Assembly: GCF_020379485.1 (NCBI RefSeq)
Contig: NC_063439.1
Span: forward strand, 13,585,683 to 13,649,682
Direction: 5' to 3'
Length of the DNA stretch: 64,000 nt
Source of the DNA: Brassica napus
Lineage: Eukaryota > Streptophyta > Magnoliopsida > Brassicales > Brassicaceae
Notes under the pieces: model-generated
The model's database searches: none
What the model saw: only the letters and a program-made list of their open reading frames with translations
Told to the model about the DNA's origin: nothing
Made by a program: the position numbers and the translations under genes
Part shown: one piece after another, positions 32,943 through 45,278 of the stretch
Numbering within the stretch: the first letter of the stretch is position 1
How the letters are laid out: every line of letters starts with the position of its first letter

Positions 32943-35900
32943 ATGATGTTTCATGCTCAAAGCCGTTGTAATGTTTTGGCTGTCGTCTCCGGAGAGCATT
33001 GCGACAACCAAAAGGGTGAAGCTCATCAGCCCAGATACCCTTTTCCGGATCTCTCTTCTTCAGGGCGACTTAAGGTTAACTCTGTTCTTTTTTTTGCAGT
33101 GTCGTCTTAGCTCAGTTAGTTATGGTTGTTGCTTTTGTCATGTTATAGTTTCAGGTATTGAATAACCCTACTACAGAGGAGTTCCAGGTTGCAATTAACT
33201 CTTCAGCACCGGATATTGTCTACTTGCAAGGGGAGCAGAGTGGAGATACTGATCAAGTTGGTCCATTAGCGTTTAGATATGCTGATTTTTCTACTCCTGA
33301 TGCCTTGTTTACTCTTTTTGGTTCCTCAATACCAACCACGGTGAGTACATTCGTCCTTTACATTTCTTACCAGCTGAGGCTATAGGATCTTTGTTTCCTT
33401 AACCAGTTAATATTTATTAGGCTCTTGGTACCTGGTTAGTAGGGTTTGATTTCGTATTGTTGTCTCAGGTTTACCTTGAGCTCCCCAATGGTGAAGAATT
33501 AGCTCAAGCACTCTACTCTAAGGTAGGCCATTCTTGATATGCATCTAGCTCTGTTTTTCTTTTCTTTTCTTTTCTTTGCGTTTGCTTTCCCTTCTTCTTT
33601 ATGACTTCTTTGTCGCTATCAATGGTGTTAAAATTATTAATTGTTTCTCCATTGATGTTATGCCTTTTTTTTTGCAGGGAGCCCAATATGTGATTTATTG
33701 GAAAAAAGTCTTCTCCAAATACGCAGCCTGTCATTTCCGCCATGCTCTGTTTTCAATCATACAAAGGTAATTATTTACTCAAACATCAAAACAAGCCTTC
33801 ATTTTCTTCTTATTTAATCTAAGTTATATTTGTCCCAATAGTCGTCTATAAATTTAGCTGTCAATGATGTGTTTGTTTCGGTAATGCAGTTCCTGCAGCG
33901 ATACATGGGATGCGTTCCAGGTTGCAGAAGCATCTTTCCGTCTCTATTGTACGAGTAACAGTGACTTACTCTCTTCTGACATGAACCGTAAAATAAATTA
34001 TGAGATGGGACCCTGTCCCTGCCTGCTTGGAGACCCTCCAAAAATTGATGTGGTTACACCGGGCGCCGATGAACTAGAAGATGAAAATTCATTAGAAAGT
34101 CTCCCGTCAATAAATATATATGATGAAGATGTAACCGTGAGATTTCTTTTGTGTGGGCCACCATGCACAGTGGTACGTGTTCTTGACCTTCTCGCATATT
34201 TTATGATGCTTAATCTAAGTACTTCTTTATGATATCCTCAGTCCCAAAGCTTTTTGCTATTTCAGGATACTTTCTTACTGGGATCTTTGGTGGATGGACT
34301 CAATGCTCTCTTGAGAATAGAAGTGAGTGTAGCTCCTTAGTTTATTGTCTTCCTTCTTAGTCATCAGTGGGCATACTAAAATGTGTGCATGTACATGTAT
34401 TTAGTCCTTTTCAAAACATAACTTCATTATTTCATTGTTGCAGATGCGAGGAAGTAAGCTTCATAACCGTTCTAGGTATGTGTTTATTTGGCCTAGCAAC
34501 CGTTCTGTGAATTTTTGCCTAAGGATTTAGTCGAAGACATACTTTGTTTATTTTAATATTCTTGCTTATCTGAATTAATACTGCAGTGCTCCAGCACCTC
34601 CTCTTCAAGCAGGGACATTTACTCGTGGTGTAGTCACCATGCGCTGTGATATCTCGACCTGTTCTTCAGCACACGTATCAATGCTGGTGTCTGGAAATGC
34701 GCAGACCTGTTTCAGTGATCAGGCAAGGGATTATATCTATTAAAAGCTGAGTTCTTCTCTGCATACATGTGCAATGGGATTTATTATTTTCTTATTTTTA
34801 AATCTTAGCTTTTGGAAAATCACATAAAACATGAGGTGGTCGAGAAGATTCAATTAGTCCACTCAGTGGTGAACTCAGAAGAAACAAAGCAGGTCTTCTC
34901 TGAGCCTCGGAAATCTGCCTCAATAGCTTGTGGGGCAAGTGTGTACGAAGTTTCGATGCAAGTTCCAACATGGGCTCTGCAGGTTAGTAATCTCTTTTTC
35001 TTTTTTTTTTTTGCTCGCCTTAAATGTGTTATAGATAATGTCATTTATCTGATACACCATTCTTACCAAATTTCTTGACAATATTTAATCAGTTAGATTA
35101 GTGACAATTCAACTTTCCCAACTTCTTACTCAAGCTGTGGGATATCCCAGGACCATTTTACCTACGTTATTGCTTTTATTTATATATATATATATATATA
35201 TGATGATTTTACATTTAGAGTTGCTCACATTCTCTGTGGCTTCTGAGGAATTTGTGGGTTTCATGTGTTTTTATTTGCTGATGGTTAGCTAAGAAAACGT
35301 TAGCTTTTGCGTTTCGGCAGGTTTTAAGACAGCTGGCGCCTGATGTGTCATACCGCAGCTTGGTTGTCCTTGGAGTAGCCAGCATTCAGGGGTTGTCTGT
35401 TGCTTCCTTTGAAAAAGATGATGCACAACGTCTACTTTTCTTCTGCGGAAAACAGATCAGTGATACAACAAATCATGATGCTCTTCTATCCCAAATTCCT
35501 CACTGGTTAACGCCTCCTTTGCCAAGCAGAAAAAGATCCGAGCCATGCAGAGAAAATAAGGTACTGTTTAGGATACATAATGTTTGATTTAGACGTTCTT
35601 TGTGAGCTATATTAGTTGATATCAACTCTAATTTGGGTGAAGTTTTGTGGCCATTTTCATGGAACATATTACATCTTACTGATTTTGCATCCTTCGGGGA
35701 AAAATATATTACATCCAGGAAATGGAAAATGGACGACCTACATCGAAGAAAATCAACGTGGCTGCTCTGAGACCAATACCTCACACCCGTCGACATAAGA
35801 TGATACCTTTCTCTGGTTACTCTGAAATTGGAAGGTTTGATGGTGACCACACCAAAGGAAGCTTGCCCATGCCTCCAAAGCATGGTGCATCAGGTGGTAC

Positions 35901-37017
35901 TCCGGTAACTCACCGTAAAGCTTTTTCTGGTTCCTACCAGAGGAAGCAAATCATCTCACTGAACCCTCTGCCTCTCAAGAAGCACGACTGTGGAAGAGCG
36001 CATATTCAGATTTGCTCAGAGGTTTGCATCATTTTTCGTGGATTGTGAGGTTTTAACTTTTAAGCCATTTGATATGCTTATTTCTTTGGGGCTTTTATGG
36101 ATTCTGTCTCTGTTCAGGAGGAATTTCTAAGGGATGTGATGCAGTTTCTGGTAATACGAGGACATAGCCGGCTTGTTCCTCCTGGGGGCCTGGCGGAGTT
36201 TCCAGATGCTGTTCTCAACTCCAAACGGCTTGATCTGTTCAATCTGTACCGAGAGGTAGTTTACATTATGTTTTTGGTTTCAATCAAACCCAGACAGCAT
36301 TATAGATTTGGTGAGGTAATGGGATTTTTTTTTTTTTTTTTTTTGGCAGGTTGTATCACGTGGAGGGTTCCACGTAGGGAATGGGATCAACTGGAAGGGA
36401 CAAGTTTTCTCAAAGATGCGGAACCACACACTCACAAACAGAATGACTGTAAATGATTTGATTTTTAATCTCATCACTTGATTTATTCTTAAAATTCATG
36501 AATTTGGTCTTTAGAGACTAGCTTTGGGTTTATTATATGGCAGGGTGTTGGCAATACGCTGAAAAGACACTATGAGACGTATCTACTGGAGTATGAGTAT
36601 GCTCATGATGATGTAGATGGAGAGTGTTGTTTAATATGTCGAAGGTACATTTAAGAACCAACCCTCTTTTTCTCTCAGACATCAGTAGAATACATGCTAA
36701 CATTCTCCTTGCTTTTGGTTGAAACAGTAGCACTGCAGGTGACTGGGTGAACTGTGGATCGTGTGGAGAGTGGGCTCACTTCGGATGCGACAGAAGGCCA
36801 GGCCTCGGCGCCTTCAAGGTAACCAAACAAACACCCATGCACTCGTAACTATAGCATTAATGGCTTGAGTGTATGCATACTGATTGATGCTTATACTGAT
36901 ATAATATGACAGGATTATGCAAAAACGGATGGGTTGGAATATGTATGCCCAAACTGTAGTGTCTCTAATTACAGGAAGAAGTCTCAGAAGTCCTCTAATG
37001 GCTTGCTTGTCCCTTAG
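32943..37017 (+). CDS. ARID5: ARID5-like ARID-PHD protein, 16 coding exons, 739 aa
   Basis: Chromatin protein; the Arabidopsis counterpart is an ISWI (CHR11/CHR17) subunit that reads H3K4me3 and DNA and affects flowering. Exons by splice sites: 32943-33074, 33155-33340, 33469-33522, 33678-33766, 33890-34172, 34266-34322, 34444-34475, 34587-34722, 34809-34982, 35321-35560, 35719-36021, 36118-36255, 36350-36448, 36544-36644, 36728-36818, 36913-37017. They sum to 2220 nt without a stop. The start MMFHAQSRCN has an in-frame TGA directly upstream. ARID domain at about residues 563-660 (EEFLRDVMQFLVIRG, REVVSRGGF, LKRHYETYLLEYE), and C4HC3 PHD finger at 670-720 (CLIC, NCGSCGEWAHFGC, CPNC) with the Trp expected in methyl-lysine readers. 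The N-terminal 560 residues match no domain I recognise. All introns are GT-AG except intron 8 (GC-AG). It looks intact. Confidence 0.93.
34723..34808 (+). other. GC-AG intron (intron 8 of ARID5)
   Basis: Exon 8 ends GATCAG and the intron starts GCAAGG; it ends TCTTAG. The GC donor fits the known rare class, with strong flanking exon consensus, and splicing here keeps the frame exactly. No GT donor nearby gives an open frame. Confidence 0.85.
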
Positions 37018-38549
37018 CTTCAGGTTTTTCTATTTGTTTGTACTTTTATTCGCTTTGGAGACCAAAATGATTGATTCCTCCTATGATATTTCACGAGTTA
37101 TGCAATGAAGTCTTTCTTGTTTTTCTTCTTTTCATTCTACTCCAAGCCTGTGCATTTTACTCTATATGCTGAGGAACAAGTATGAATTTGTAGAATGAAA
37201 TACATAATTTAAAAATAGGTAAAACAAGCCTTGAATATATTAATCAATGTAAAAGCTTACATGGTTCCAGAAAGAAACAATTGATATCAAGTGATGAGAT
37301 TAGAAAGCTTACATGGTTCCACACACTTACATGTTACTTTAAAAAAGTTTTGAATATTTTAGACGAATATGAAAATTAAAAAAAGTTATATACTTTTTTT
37401 TTGTGCAATCGAATATGAAAAATAAAAGTTTTAAATTTTGGTATTTTTTTTTTTTTGTGAAGAGGAGAAAAATATATACAAAGAGTTGTTTCTAATGTGA
37501 ATGGAGATCAATGGCGTGAACCAGCGTAGAAGTAGTGCAGTATACAATGGCTCAGCTGCTTTGGGTTGATCCACCATCCCAAGCAGTGCCGGTCTAGACC
37601 AATTTGGCACCTAAAGCATACCATAAAATTATGCCCCTTAAATATAACTAATTTTACTGTATTTTTAATATATAATCAACATACATATTATTAAAACTTA
37701 ATTAGTATACAAAAATAAATATAAAACACAAAATATTCTTGCAAATTCATTTGATCAATTTTGAATAACCATGTTGCTGTCAGCTTGAATTCTTATTCCA
37801 TTGACAATCATCCATTTGATTGATTCTTAGTTCAATTTTAGCATTTTTGTTAAATAAAAAACATTAACTGTATATTATAGCAATACACATGATCAAAATA
37901 ACCTTGATATTAACAACAATTTCATTTGAGAAATGTCTCACAGAATATCAGAGCATCATTTATGATATTTTTCTTTTCAATTTTAGAATTTTTGTAAAAA
38001 AATATTAAAATTTACAGGAAAACAGAAGAACAGAGAAAAAGTGGTACACTGGATATTGAGAGAACCAAGATAAAAATATCTCCTTTAAAAATAATTAGGA
38101 TTTAACTAGTTACATAATTTATTAATAATATATCATCTGATACAGTTTTGTAATAAAAATATTTAAGTTTGTTAGGAAAGGAAACCAAATCGTCAAAGTC
38201 AAATCTTTATTACTACTTTTCAAAAGAAAAATAAAGTAACAGGGCGTCGAATCGGGCAAATTGGACGTGGCTTATCCAACTTGCCCGCTGGCGGGTTGGA
38301 CTATGCTGGTTTGGTTGCTTTGGTGCTCGGGAATTGTGTGTTCGTGAGCTTTTATGATTCCTTCCGAGGAGCTTTGTAGTGTAATACTCTTAAAAATACG
38401 AAGCTTTAGTTTCCCGCATTCTTATTTCCTTTTAGAAAAGTTACTCGAGAATGTTCCGACATTGATGTCGTCATTACCAATTTTGACCCAACATCCATCG
38501 ATGCTAACCTTTTAGACTTATGGATCACACGTAAATAAACATGTTACTA
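37018..38549. other. ARID5 3' untranslated region and AT-rich intergenic DNA
   Basis: The first 180 bp are the likely 3' UTR (AATGAAATACATAA near 37195 is a weak poly(A) signal). At 37584 a hAT-like terminus CAGTGCCGGTCTAGACC begins, similar to the hAT element at 63277, but no matching right end was found. A GC-richer block at 38245-38330 (TTGCCCGCTGGCGGGTTGG) is unassigned. Confidence 0.5.
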
Positions 38550-40075
38550 CTCTAAAAGACCCAAAAAATCATCTTCTCATTGCTTCCTGGTACTGAGATA
38601 TATGTACCTGAAACACAAGAAAAAAAATCAGTAAAACTAAAATAATAATGTAGATGAAATCCAACACTTAGTCTAATGGTGATCAAATTCCCTGGCAACG
38701 GCGCCAAATTTGTTATGATGAAATTAACCTTCAAGCTACTATCTTAAATAAGAAGTTTGATGTAGTACTTGAGGATCAAATCCACATAGGCTCTATCTTT
38801 CACACAATAGACTTGAGTTTTAGATCAAGCTCGAAAACAATATAAAAACTAGTAAAGAAAACAATAAATAAATAGAAGTGTTTGTAAGATATTAGAAAAA
38901 TCGAGAGATCTTGGTATTTATCAATCAAGAGATTCAAAACTAAGATCAATAGATGTTATGAGTTTATTAAGTTCGTTTCTAGAATTCGAATGCAATAGTA
39001 AGATTTCAGCTCTCGCCGTCTGTCTTCTGATGCTTAAACCCATATCTTGCGCTCGCATAAATACAGAACGAGTGTCGATCAATACACGTCTAGTGCTGTC
39101 GATCAACACGTCTAGTGCTGTTGATCGACACATATTTCAAACAAGCATTAATGTTCAGATTGATAACATTCTACTAAATTCCTAGACCTACTTTCTATTG
39201 CTCCTAGGTATCTAATGTATCAGAGTTCGGGTTTCGTTAATTGATTGCACTCTCGTGCTTCTCAATCGTCCTATGATTCTAGGTTCAAATAATTAGTCAC
39301 AATCTAGTTTTATTCCAACTACTCTAGATCCTAGTATTACAAACCGCTCTGGGGTAGAATTTTATGAACAACCCCAACAATCCTAAATCTAACAGGTGAT
39401 CTACTCAGACATGATAACATAAACACAAATCATAAACTGAATAGAAATAATATGTAAAACCAATGGAGTTCCAATCAATTTCTGAAGGAGAATTGATTTT
39501 CTCTCCAAACCATAGAGAAAACCTAAAATAAAACAATAAAACAAAGCAGAACCGTCAACAATGGCTTAGAAAACTATAAAAACTAGGTATCAAGTAGTCC
39601 ATGGGCAATTTTGTAACTTGTGGTGACTACTGGGCTTAAGCCGGTCATGAATTAGACTCGAACCGTCTTCTCGCTTCTGTGTTTGATGGACACCAAGGTA
39701 TTTGTCTCAATCGACACTCCTTCATATCTTGACAACTTTCTCCCGCGAGTCAGATGTACCACTCTTTAGCAAAACGGGCATAACTTTAGATCTAACCATT
39801 AGATATACCTCAAACCGGTGGCATTGAAAATCTAACGCAAATATATATCTTGTGTCAAAATATGCGCTCAATTTCACCATGGGAAGGCTTCCATCTATAG
39901 CTAAACTTCTGAAGCGTCTATGCAGTTCTGCACCTCAAAAAGCTCCAGAATCTCTAAAGTTATCCAAAATACACATGAACCTCAAATTACTCTAAAACAG
40001 AATCCAAACATATATAATAGACTCAATAAAGGACATATAACATGGTCTAAATGTCTTAAAATCCATGGAATATCT
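38550..40075 (-). mobile_element. Truncated Athila-type element: LTR, primer site, start of gag
   Basis: On the minus strand an LTR (about 40075 to 38711, ending CATCATAACA) is followed by the primer site TGGCGCCGTTGCCAGGGAAT (38706-38687), a leader ending TTTCAG and a short stretch homologous to the gag start of the element at 49645, in which ATG has become ATA. It breaks off near 38550. The left LTR boundary lacks its terminal TG (reads ...AGATATTCC), so the end is approximate. Confidence 0.65.
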
Positions 40076-40139
40076 GAAAGCTCAAATGCACTGAATGCAA
40101 TGGAATTGGATACAATATATTAGAATTCCCGAGCCTTCA

Positions 40140-41093
40140 AAAAAGAAAAGAAAGATATCTTTTATGCTTCAGTGATACTGAATATCAGGATGATCAACAA
40201 GTTGAGGAATTGTTGCTGAATTTTATAGCTCTTATGGCGCTAGAAGAATCATTACATGAAAGTGATAGCTCAGATTCGTATAATGAGAAGGAAGTAGATG
40301 TTAAAAAGCAGCACCGAGAACTGTATGAACAATGAGTCAAATTAAGCCAAGAGAACCTACAAATTATGAAGGACAGCTATGCTAAATCCTCTGCCAACGT
40401 CTTATAAATTGATCAACACTCATCCAGTAATAAAGAGAAGGATATTTCAGATCAAGACTCAACAGGGAAGATAAGTGCTGATATTACCCATTATCTATAT
40501 GAGGTTAAAACTAAAAACTAGATTCTCGAGGATAGTTGCTAAAATGTTGAAAGCATACACTGAAGAACAAACCAAAACTCACTTTCTAGAGTAGAATCTA
40601 AGTGATAATCATAAGAAAATTCATATGATGAGCACATGTTTTAAACGTCATTATCAATTGCTGACTATATGATAAATACCTAAGGCTAACATGGGTTTGG
40701 GTTACAACGAAGCATCATCTTCAAATCTAGACACTACATTCATTGTATCTGCTAAAACAAGACTCAAGAAACCCGTGAATACTATCAAGAAAAATACTGA
40801 TAATGTGGTCAACAGATCAATGCACATGAGCAAAATCCAATGAAACAAAAAGGATGTAGTATGTGCAGAAAGACAGGTCACAAAAACCCTTCTTGCTATA
40901 TGTTCTTGAGAAAATCTGTCAGACATGGAGATCTGGAAAATGCTTTCTAGAACGAAGTTGGTTTGGAAAAATATGGATCACCAAGAATGACATATATCCA
41001 ACATTTGACAAATGACAGATTTTCTCTAATCATTTGTATAATCATGTTTTTATCACATAGTTCCAAGATAAGAGTGAAGATTTTGTGGAACCT
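40140..41093 (+). pseudogene. Ty1/copia relic, left part: gag
   Basis: Stop-laden sequence whose best frame gives an acidic gag-type segment (ALEESLHESDSSDSYNEKEV), GLGYNEASSSNLDTTF, and a zinc knuckle of form C-x2-C-x4-H-x4-C (CSMCRKTGHKNPSC) near 40855-40895. These are features of SIRE/Maximus-type copia gag. It is cut at 41093 by an Athila-type LTR and resumes at 52530. Confidence 0.7.
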
Positions 41094-41358
41094 TGATATC
41101 ACTCAAATTATCCCAATGACTGATTTTTACTCTCTCAAATAAGAGGTACAATCGTAGTACTTAGGGATCAAATCAACAAGGAACTAGGACACACAATATA
41201 TCATAATCATTAAGCTAGGCACACATAGTAAATAAGTAAACAGCAGAGGCGAACAACGTAGTTTTTCAGTTGATTGATTGATTAAGGTTGTAAACAATTA
41301 TGAGAAAACAATTAGATCTAAGGTTTCACGTAATCAGGATTATAATGCTATAGAATGC

Positions 41359-42605
41359 TGATACCACTCAAATTACCCTAAGGAGTGTTACTCTCATCAA
41401 AAGAGGTTCAGATGTAGTACTTAGGGATCGAATCCATAAGGAGCTAGGGAACAATTAAATCTAGTGTTTATTAATTCTAAGAGTTGTAAATGTTTAAATG
41501 AAATAGCAATAGAAACAAGCGAAGTAAATAGTAAATGTAACTTGGTTGGAAATGATATTAGATGCAGGGCCACTATTCAGGTGTTATAGATTATAATATC
41601 TATAGATGCCTATTTTTTGCATGCATGATATGTTAGAGCTCAACCGCTTAACTCAGTGATCAGCTGTCGCATGTTTCACTGGTTAACAGGCTAGATCTCG
41701 TGTCTCAACGGTTAGTATGTTGACAACGAGAGAGTGTCGATCGATAGTCCTATTGGGACGTCGACCGATACACCTTTGCCTACGTCGACCGATAGTCAGT
41801 TGAGGACATCGATCGACGGGATTCTAGCCAGGCCTATGCGCGAGTATGATATGCCCTATTCGGATACTAAATTGGCGGTTAGCCCTCTCTAGCAGTCCTA
41901 ATATGATAGATAGATGTCAGGATGGGATAACAAGGGTGCTTGAGTGTGCAATCCTATGATCAAGTTCTAGTTAGCAAGGCTAAAACAAGCAATGAATACA
42001 AATCTATCATGAATATCACAACAAGGTAGATCTATAGTTTGGGGCTAATCCCACAAACCTATCTGAACCCTGGATCTAATAAGTGAACTACTCAGATATA
42101 GCAAAGCAATTCATAACAATGAAGAAATAGAAATTCATAGTATAGATGAAAAGAAATAAAAACAAGGAGTTCCAATCACAAGTGATCTTCTCTCCAAAAC
42201 TCTCTCTTCTCTCTCAAAGTGAAACTGTAACAAAAAGCTCTCTCTGCCGTCAAAACACTTAGGCAGTATATAATCTACTAGGTTAAAAACTCGTCAGGGC
42301 ATTTTCGTAATTTGGCTTGGCCTTGGGTTTTAAGTCTGCTGGATCCAAAATGTCACGTGTCTAATGTCTCGACATCGATCGATGGTACTTGTGTACATCG
42401 ATTGATATTAATCTTCATCTGTCGAGGCATCTCTTGGTGTCGATCGACAGTACTGATACGCATCGATCGATTGTTCTCCCTCTCGTCGACCTCTACATGG
42501 TCAGCTCAGGTGAAATGTCCTTTAAGCTCCAAAGTGCTCCAAAGTCATAGCTTTACTCCGAAATGCACCTGAACCTGAAAACATACCTAGAAGAGTAGAA
42601 AACAT

Positions 42606-42665
<60 letters not shown>

Positions 42666-42714
42666 AAACACTTATATACCATGGATGAAAACGGGTCAAA
42701 TCCAAGGTATATCA
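41359..42714 (-). repeat. 3' LTR of the Athila derivative
   Basis: On plus it runs from TGATACCACTC to GGTATATCA. It contains several TCGATCGA palindromes and related GTCGACCGAT sites near 41735-41820 and 42370-42490. It is longer than the other LTR mainly because of an (AT)n tract at 42606-42661. Confidence 0.92.
42606..42661. repeat. (AT)n microsatellite in the 3' LTR
   Basis: About 28 AT units. The 5' LTR has only about six at the homologous place (51003-51016). Confidence 0.95.
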
Positions 42715-44122
42715 ACTCCCCCAGACTTACCCTTTTGCTTGTCCTCAAGCAAAACATATAGGCAGTCTCTCTGAAAGAGGTTTGAAAATATTAGGGACTT
42801 CAGATTTTAAAGCATAGAAATCTTTTCCTCAACAATTTTGCAACCACATTTAAAAAGTTCTAATCACAGAAGCACACTATGCAATATCCTAACTTAGCAA
42901 CCATTTCTAATATAACACAACTCATCAATTCACGTCTGACATCCCCTCTACTGACTTCATTTCTTAGCATAAATATAAAGTGAATGCTTTACCTTAGGAG
43001 TATCGATCATACGATGCAAGGATTTCAGACAGGTATCTGGAGCTGCAGGTAAAAGTTAGTTCCTAGTTTCTCTCTCTCTAATTTTCTCTCTTGAGTCAAA
43101 GTCTACTTCCATTGCAGGATCAGTGACCAAGATTGGACAGGCTTCCATGAATCAAAACTTAATGGTGGTTGCCACCAAGTTCTGTTCACTTCTTTTTGAC
43201 CTATATCCAAGAGTTCTTTGCGAAAGCGAGCCTTGAAGATTGCCGCCTCCAAGTCCCATTTCGAACTCTTTTATTGGAGTCTTTATGAATCAAGCCTTAA
43301 TGGTTTTAGCTACCAAGTCCTGTTCAGACTCATCCTAAGTAAACAATAGATCTTATTTTTATTATTTTTTTTTATTATTATTTTTAAATAGAACTCACTA
43401 ACTATTCTAGGGTCGAAATTTAGAGAGAGAAAATGTGATAAATAATCTACACAAGGTGTTACCTTCCAGACCTGTCTGAAGAATCCGATCCCATGTATAC
43501 CAAGCTCCAAGACAAACGGTTATGTCAGGTTTAGTGTTGGAAATCAGCTTTGGTTACTTCATACGTTTCAAGGCAAATGTGTAGTTGATAGGTTGATCTG
43601 CTTTAGCATCTATAGTGCTATCTGCAATCAGTAAATCTAAAATGGTGCTAAAGATTGGTTAGATATTCAAGTTTAAATCAATATAAAATTATAGTCCTAT
43701 TTTCAATAGCTAAGCATAATTTATTCAAATTCCTTTTATATAAGAATAAAATAAATTATATCAGTAAATCTTCCCCTAGACTTAAATTACACTGTCCCAG
43801 TGTAACTCAGCCGGAGTTATGATGGAATAGTTCATGATGTACGAAATGTAACAAGTAGGGAAGATACATCTGACCGGAGTAGATATCGATCGATGGGAAA
43901 GTGTTACATCGATCGTCGTGTGTTTGTCTATGTCGAGCGATGGCGATGTCTCGTCGGCGGTCGATATTCAGGTCCTCCTACTTGGGTCTCCTAAATCTGA
44001 AAGAAATAAAACAAAAGTAAATAAATGCTAGCTAATAAAACCAAACTAAAATACCTAATAGTGGGTTGCCTCCCACTCAGCGCTTGGTGATAGTCATTTA
44101 GCTTGGCTGTGGTAGTGATTGG
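42715..44122 (-). other. Athila derivative 3' region, non-coding
   Basis: Begins (element orientation, right to left) after the last SID ORF and ends with the polypurine tract GGGGGAGT (42715-42722) next to the LTR. TCGATCG sites persist near 43888-43916. No ORF of note; in autonomous Athila elements an env-like ORF can lie near here. Confidence 0.6.
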
Positions 44123-45265
44123 CTATTTGGTGGAGAAACAGCTGCTTGTTGGAAAACAAGTATCCACGTCATCTCTGCACATTCTGGACCAAGATGCAAT
44201 GAAACATCTTGTGGCCTCATCATTTCTTGTCCATTTGTCATCCATCTTTTCAAGTACATTGGAGATGCGCTGTAGCCTATCTAAAACGTTGTCAATGCTG
44301 ACCTGGTGCCAGCCTAAGTTGTCATAGGCGTATGCTGAAAATTCTGTCAGTTCCTTTTGCATTGACCCTATCATCTTGTGTATCAGCTGCTCGCCGGCTG
44401 GTGTAGACTTGGCGTCGATCGATGCGATTATGTGTTCGTCGGTCGATCTTGGCGACTTACCATCGAGCGATTTCGCTCGCTTCCTGTCGATCGATGCTGA
44501 TATCTGGTGCTGGGCTGCGAGTTGCCTTTGAAGGGCTTTGAATTCTATTTGTAGCCATTCTGCGTGGCTGTCGAGTCCACTGATTCTGTTGTCGAATGGA
44601 AAGTAAATGTCATCGCAGCGTTTGTCAAGTCGTTCCTCCATGGTGTCTATAGCAGTATAGACCTTGGATGTGATCTTGTCAACCTCTGCTGCTGTGTAGG
44701 GAAGTAACTCCACAGGATTCTTGCCATCGATCCATGGCCCTTGTAGCCTGTCGATCGAAGATGAGTTTGCCTGCAAAAATTTTTAATTAGTAATGTTATC
44801 AATATCCCTTTGGGCATGAAGTATTTGACTAGACAATATGTTTAAATCTATCATGACTGGTGATATGAAGCGGTCATGCATGTCCTCGTAAGTCCTCAGC
44901 CTCTCATTCATGACTGAGCTCTTAGCGTCGAGTGATGTGATGTTACACACGTCGATCGATGTGGCTGGTTGTTGGTCCTTCTTGCGAATGGTGTCCAGAT
45001 CTTGCTGTAGTAGCTTGATCTTAGTGCTCAGCCAGTCCACGTTGTTGTTGAGAGGGTAGTACACGTCGTTTATCCTTGTGTCGATATATGAGACTTCCCA
45101 TTCATCCTTGTGTTCTGCTGAACATTGCGGTTCTGCAGGGATCTGGGCTGTAGGAAGACTAACGTCGATTGATGGTGCATGTGGTGCGTCGATCGATGCT
45201 GAGGTCGTGGCTTCCTTCTCAAGTTGCTGACGTAAACTCTCAATTTCTGTCCTCATTTCTACCAT
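44123..45265 (-). CDS. SID-repeat ORFs 2 and 3 of the Athila derivative, same frame split by a stop
   Basis: Two ORFs in one frame (45265-44783, 160 codons; 44776-44123, 217 codons) separated by a single stop, so probably one former protein. Both are Glu/Gln/Lys-rich and look coiled-coil-forming (MVEMRTEIESLRQQLEKEA; LDSHAEWLQIEFKALQRQL). Similar sub-blocks recur in each: DDIYFPFDNRISGLDSHAEW and NDVYYPLNNNVDWLSTKIKL, suggesting internal duplication. SID motifs occur about ten times (SASIDAPHAPSIDV, TSIDVC, SASIDRK). I know no function; not RT, integrase or a recognised env. Confidence 0.55.
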
Positions 45266-45278
45266 ACTTCTGAAAAGC

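Noticed and set aside
33513..36733. Minus-strand ORFs across ARID5
   Set aside because: They overlap exons and introns of the well-supported plus-strand gene and match nothing known.
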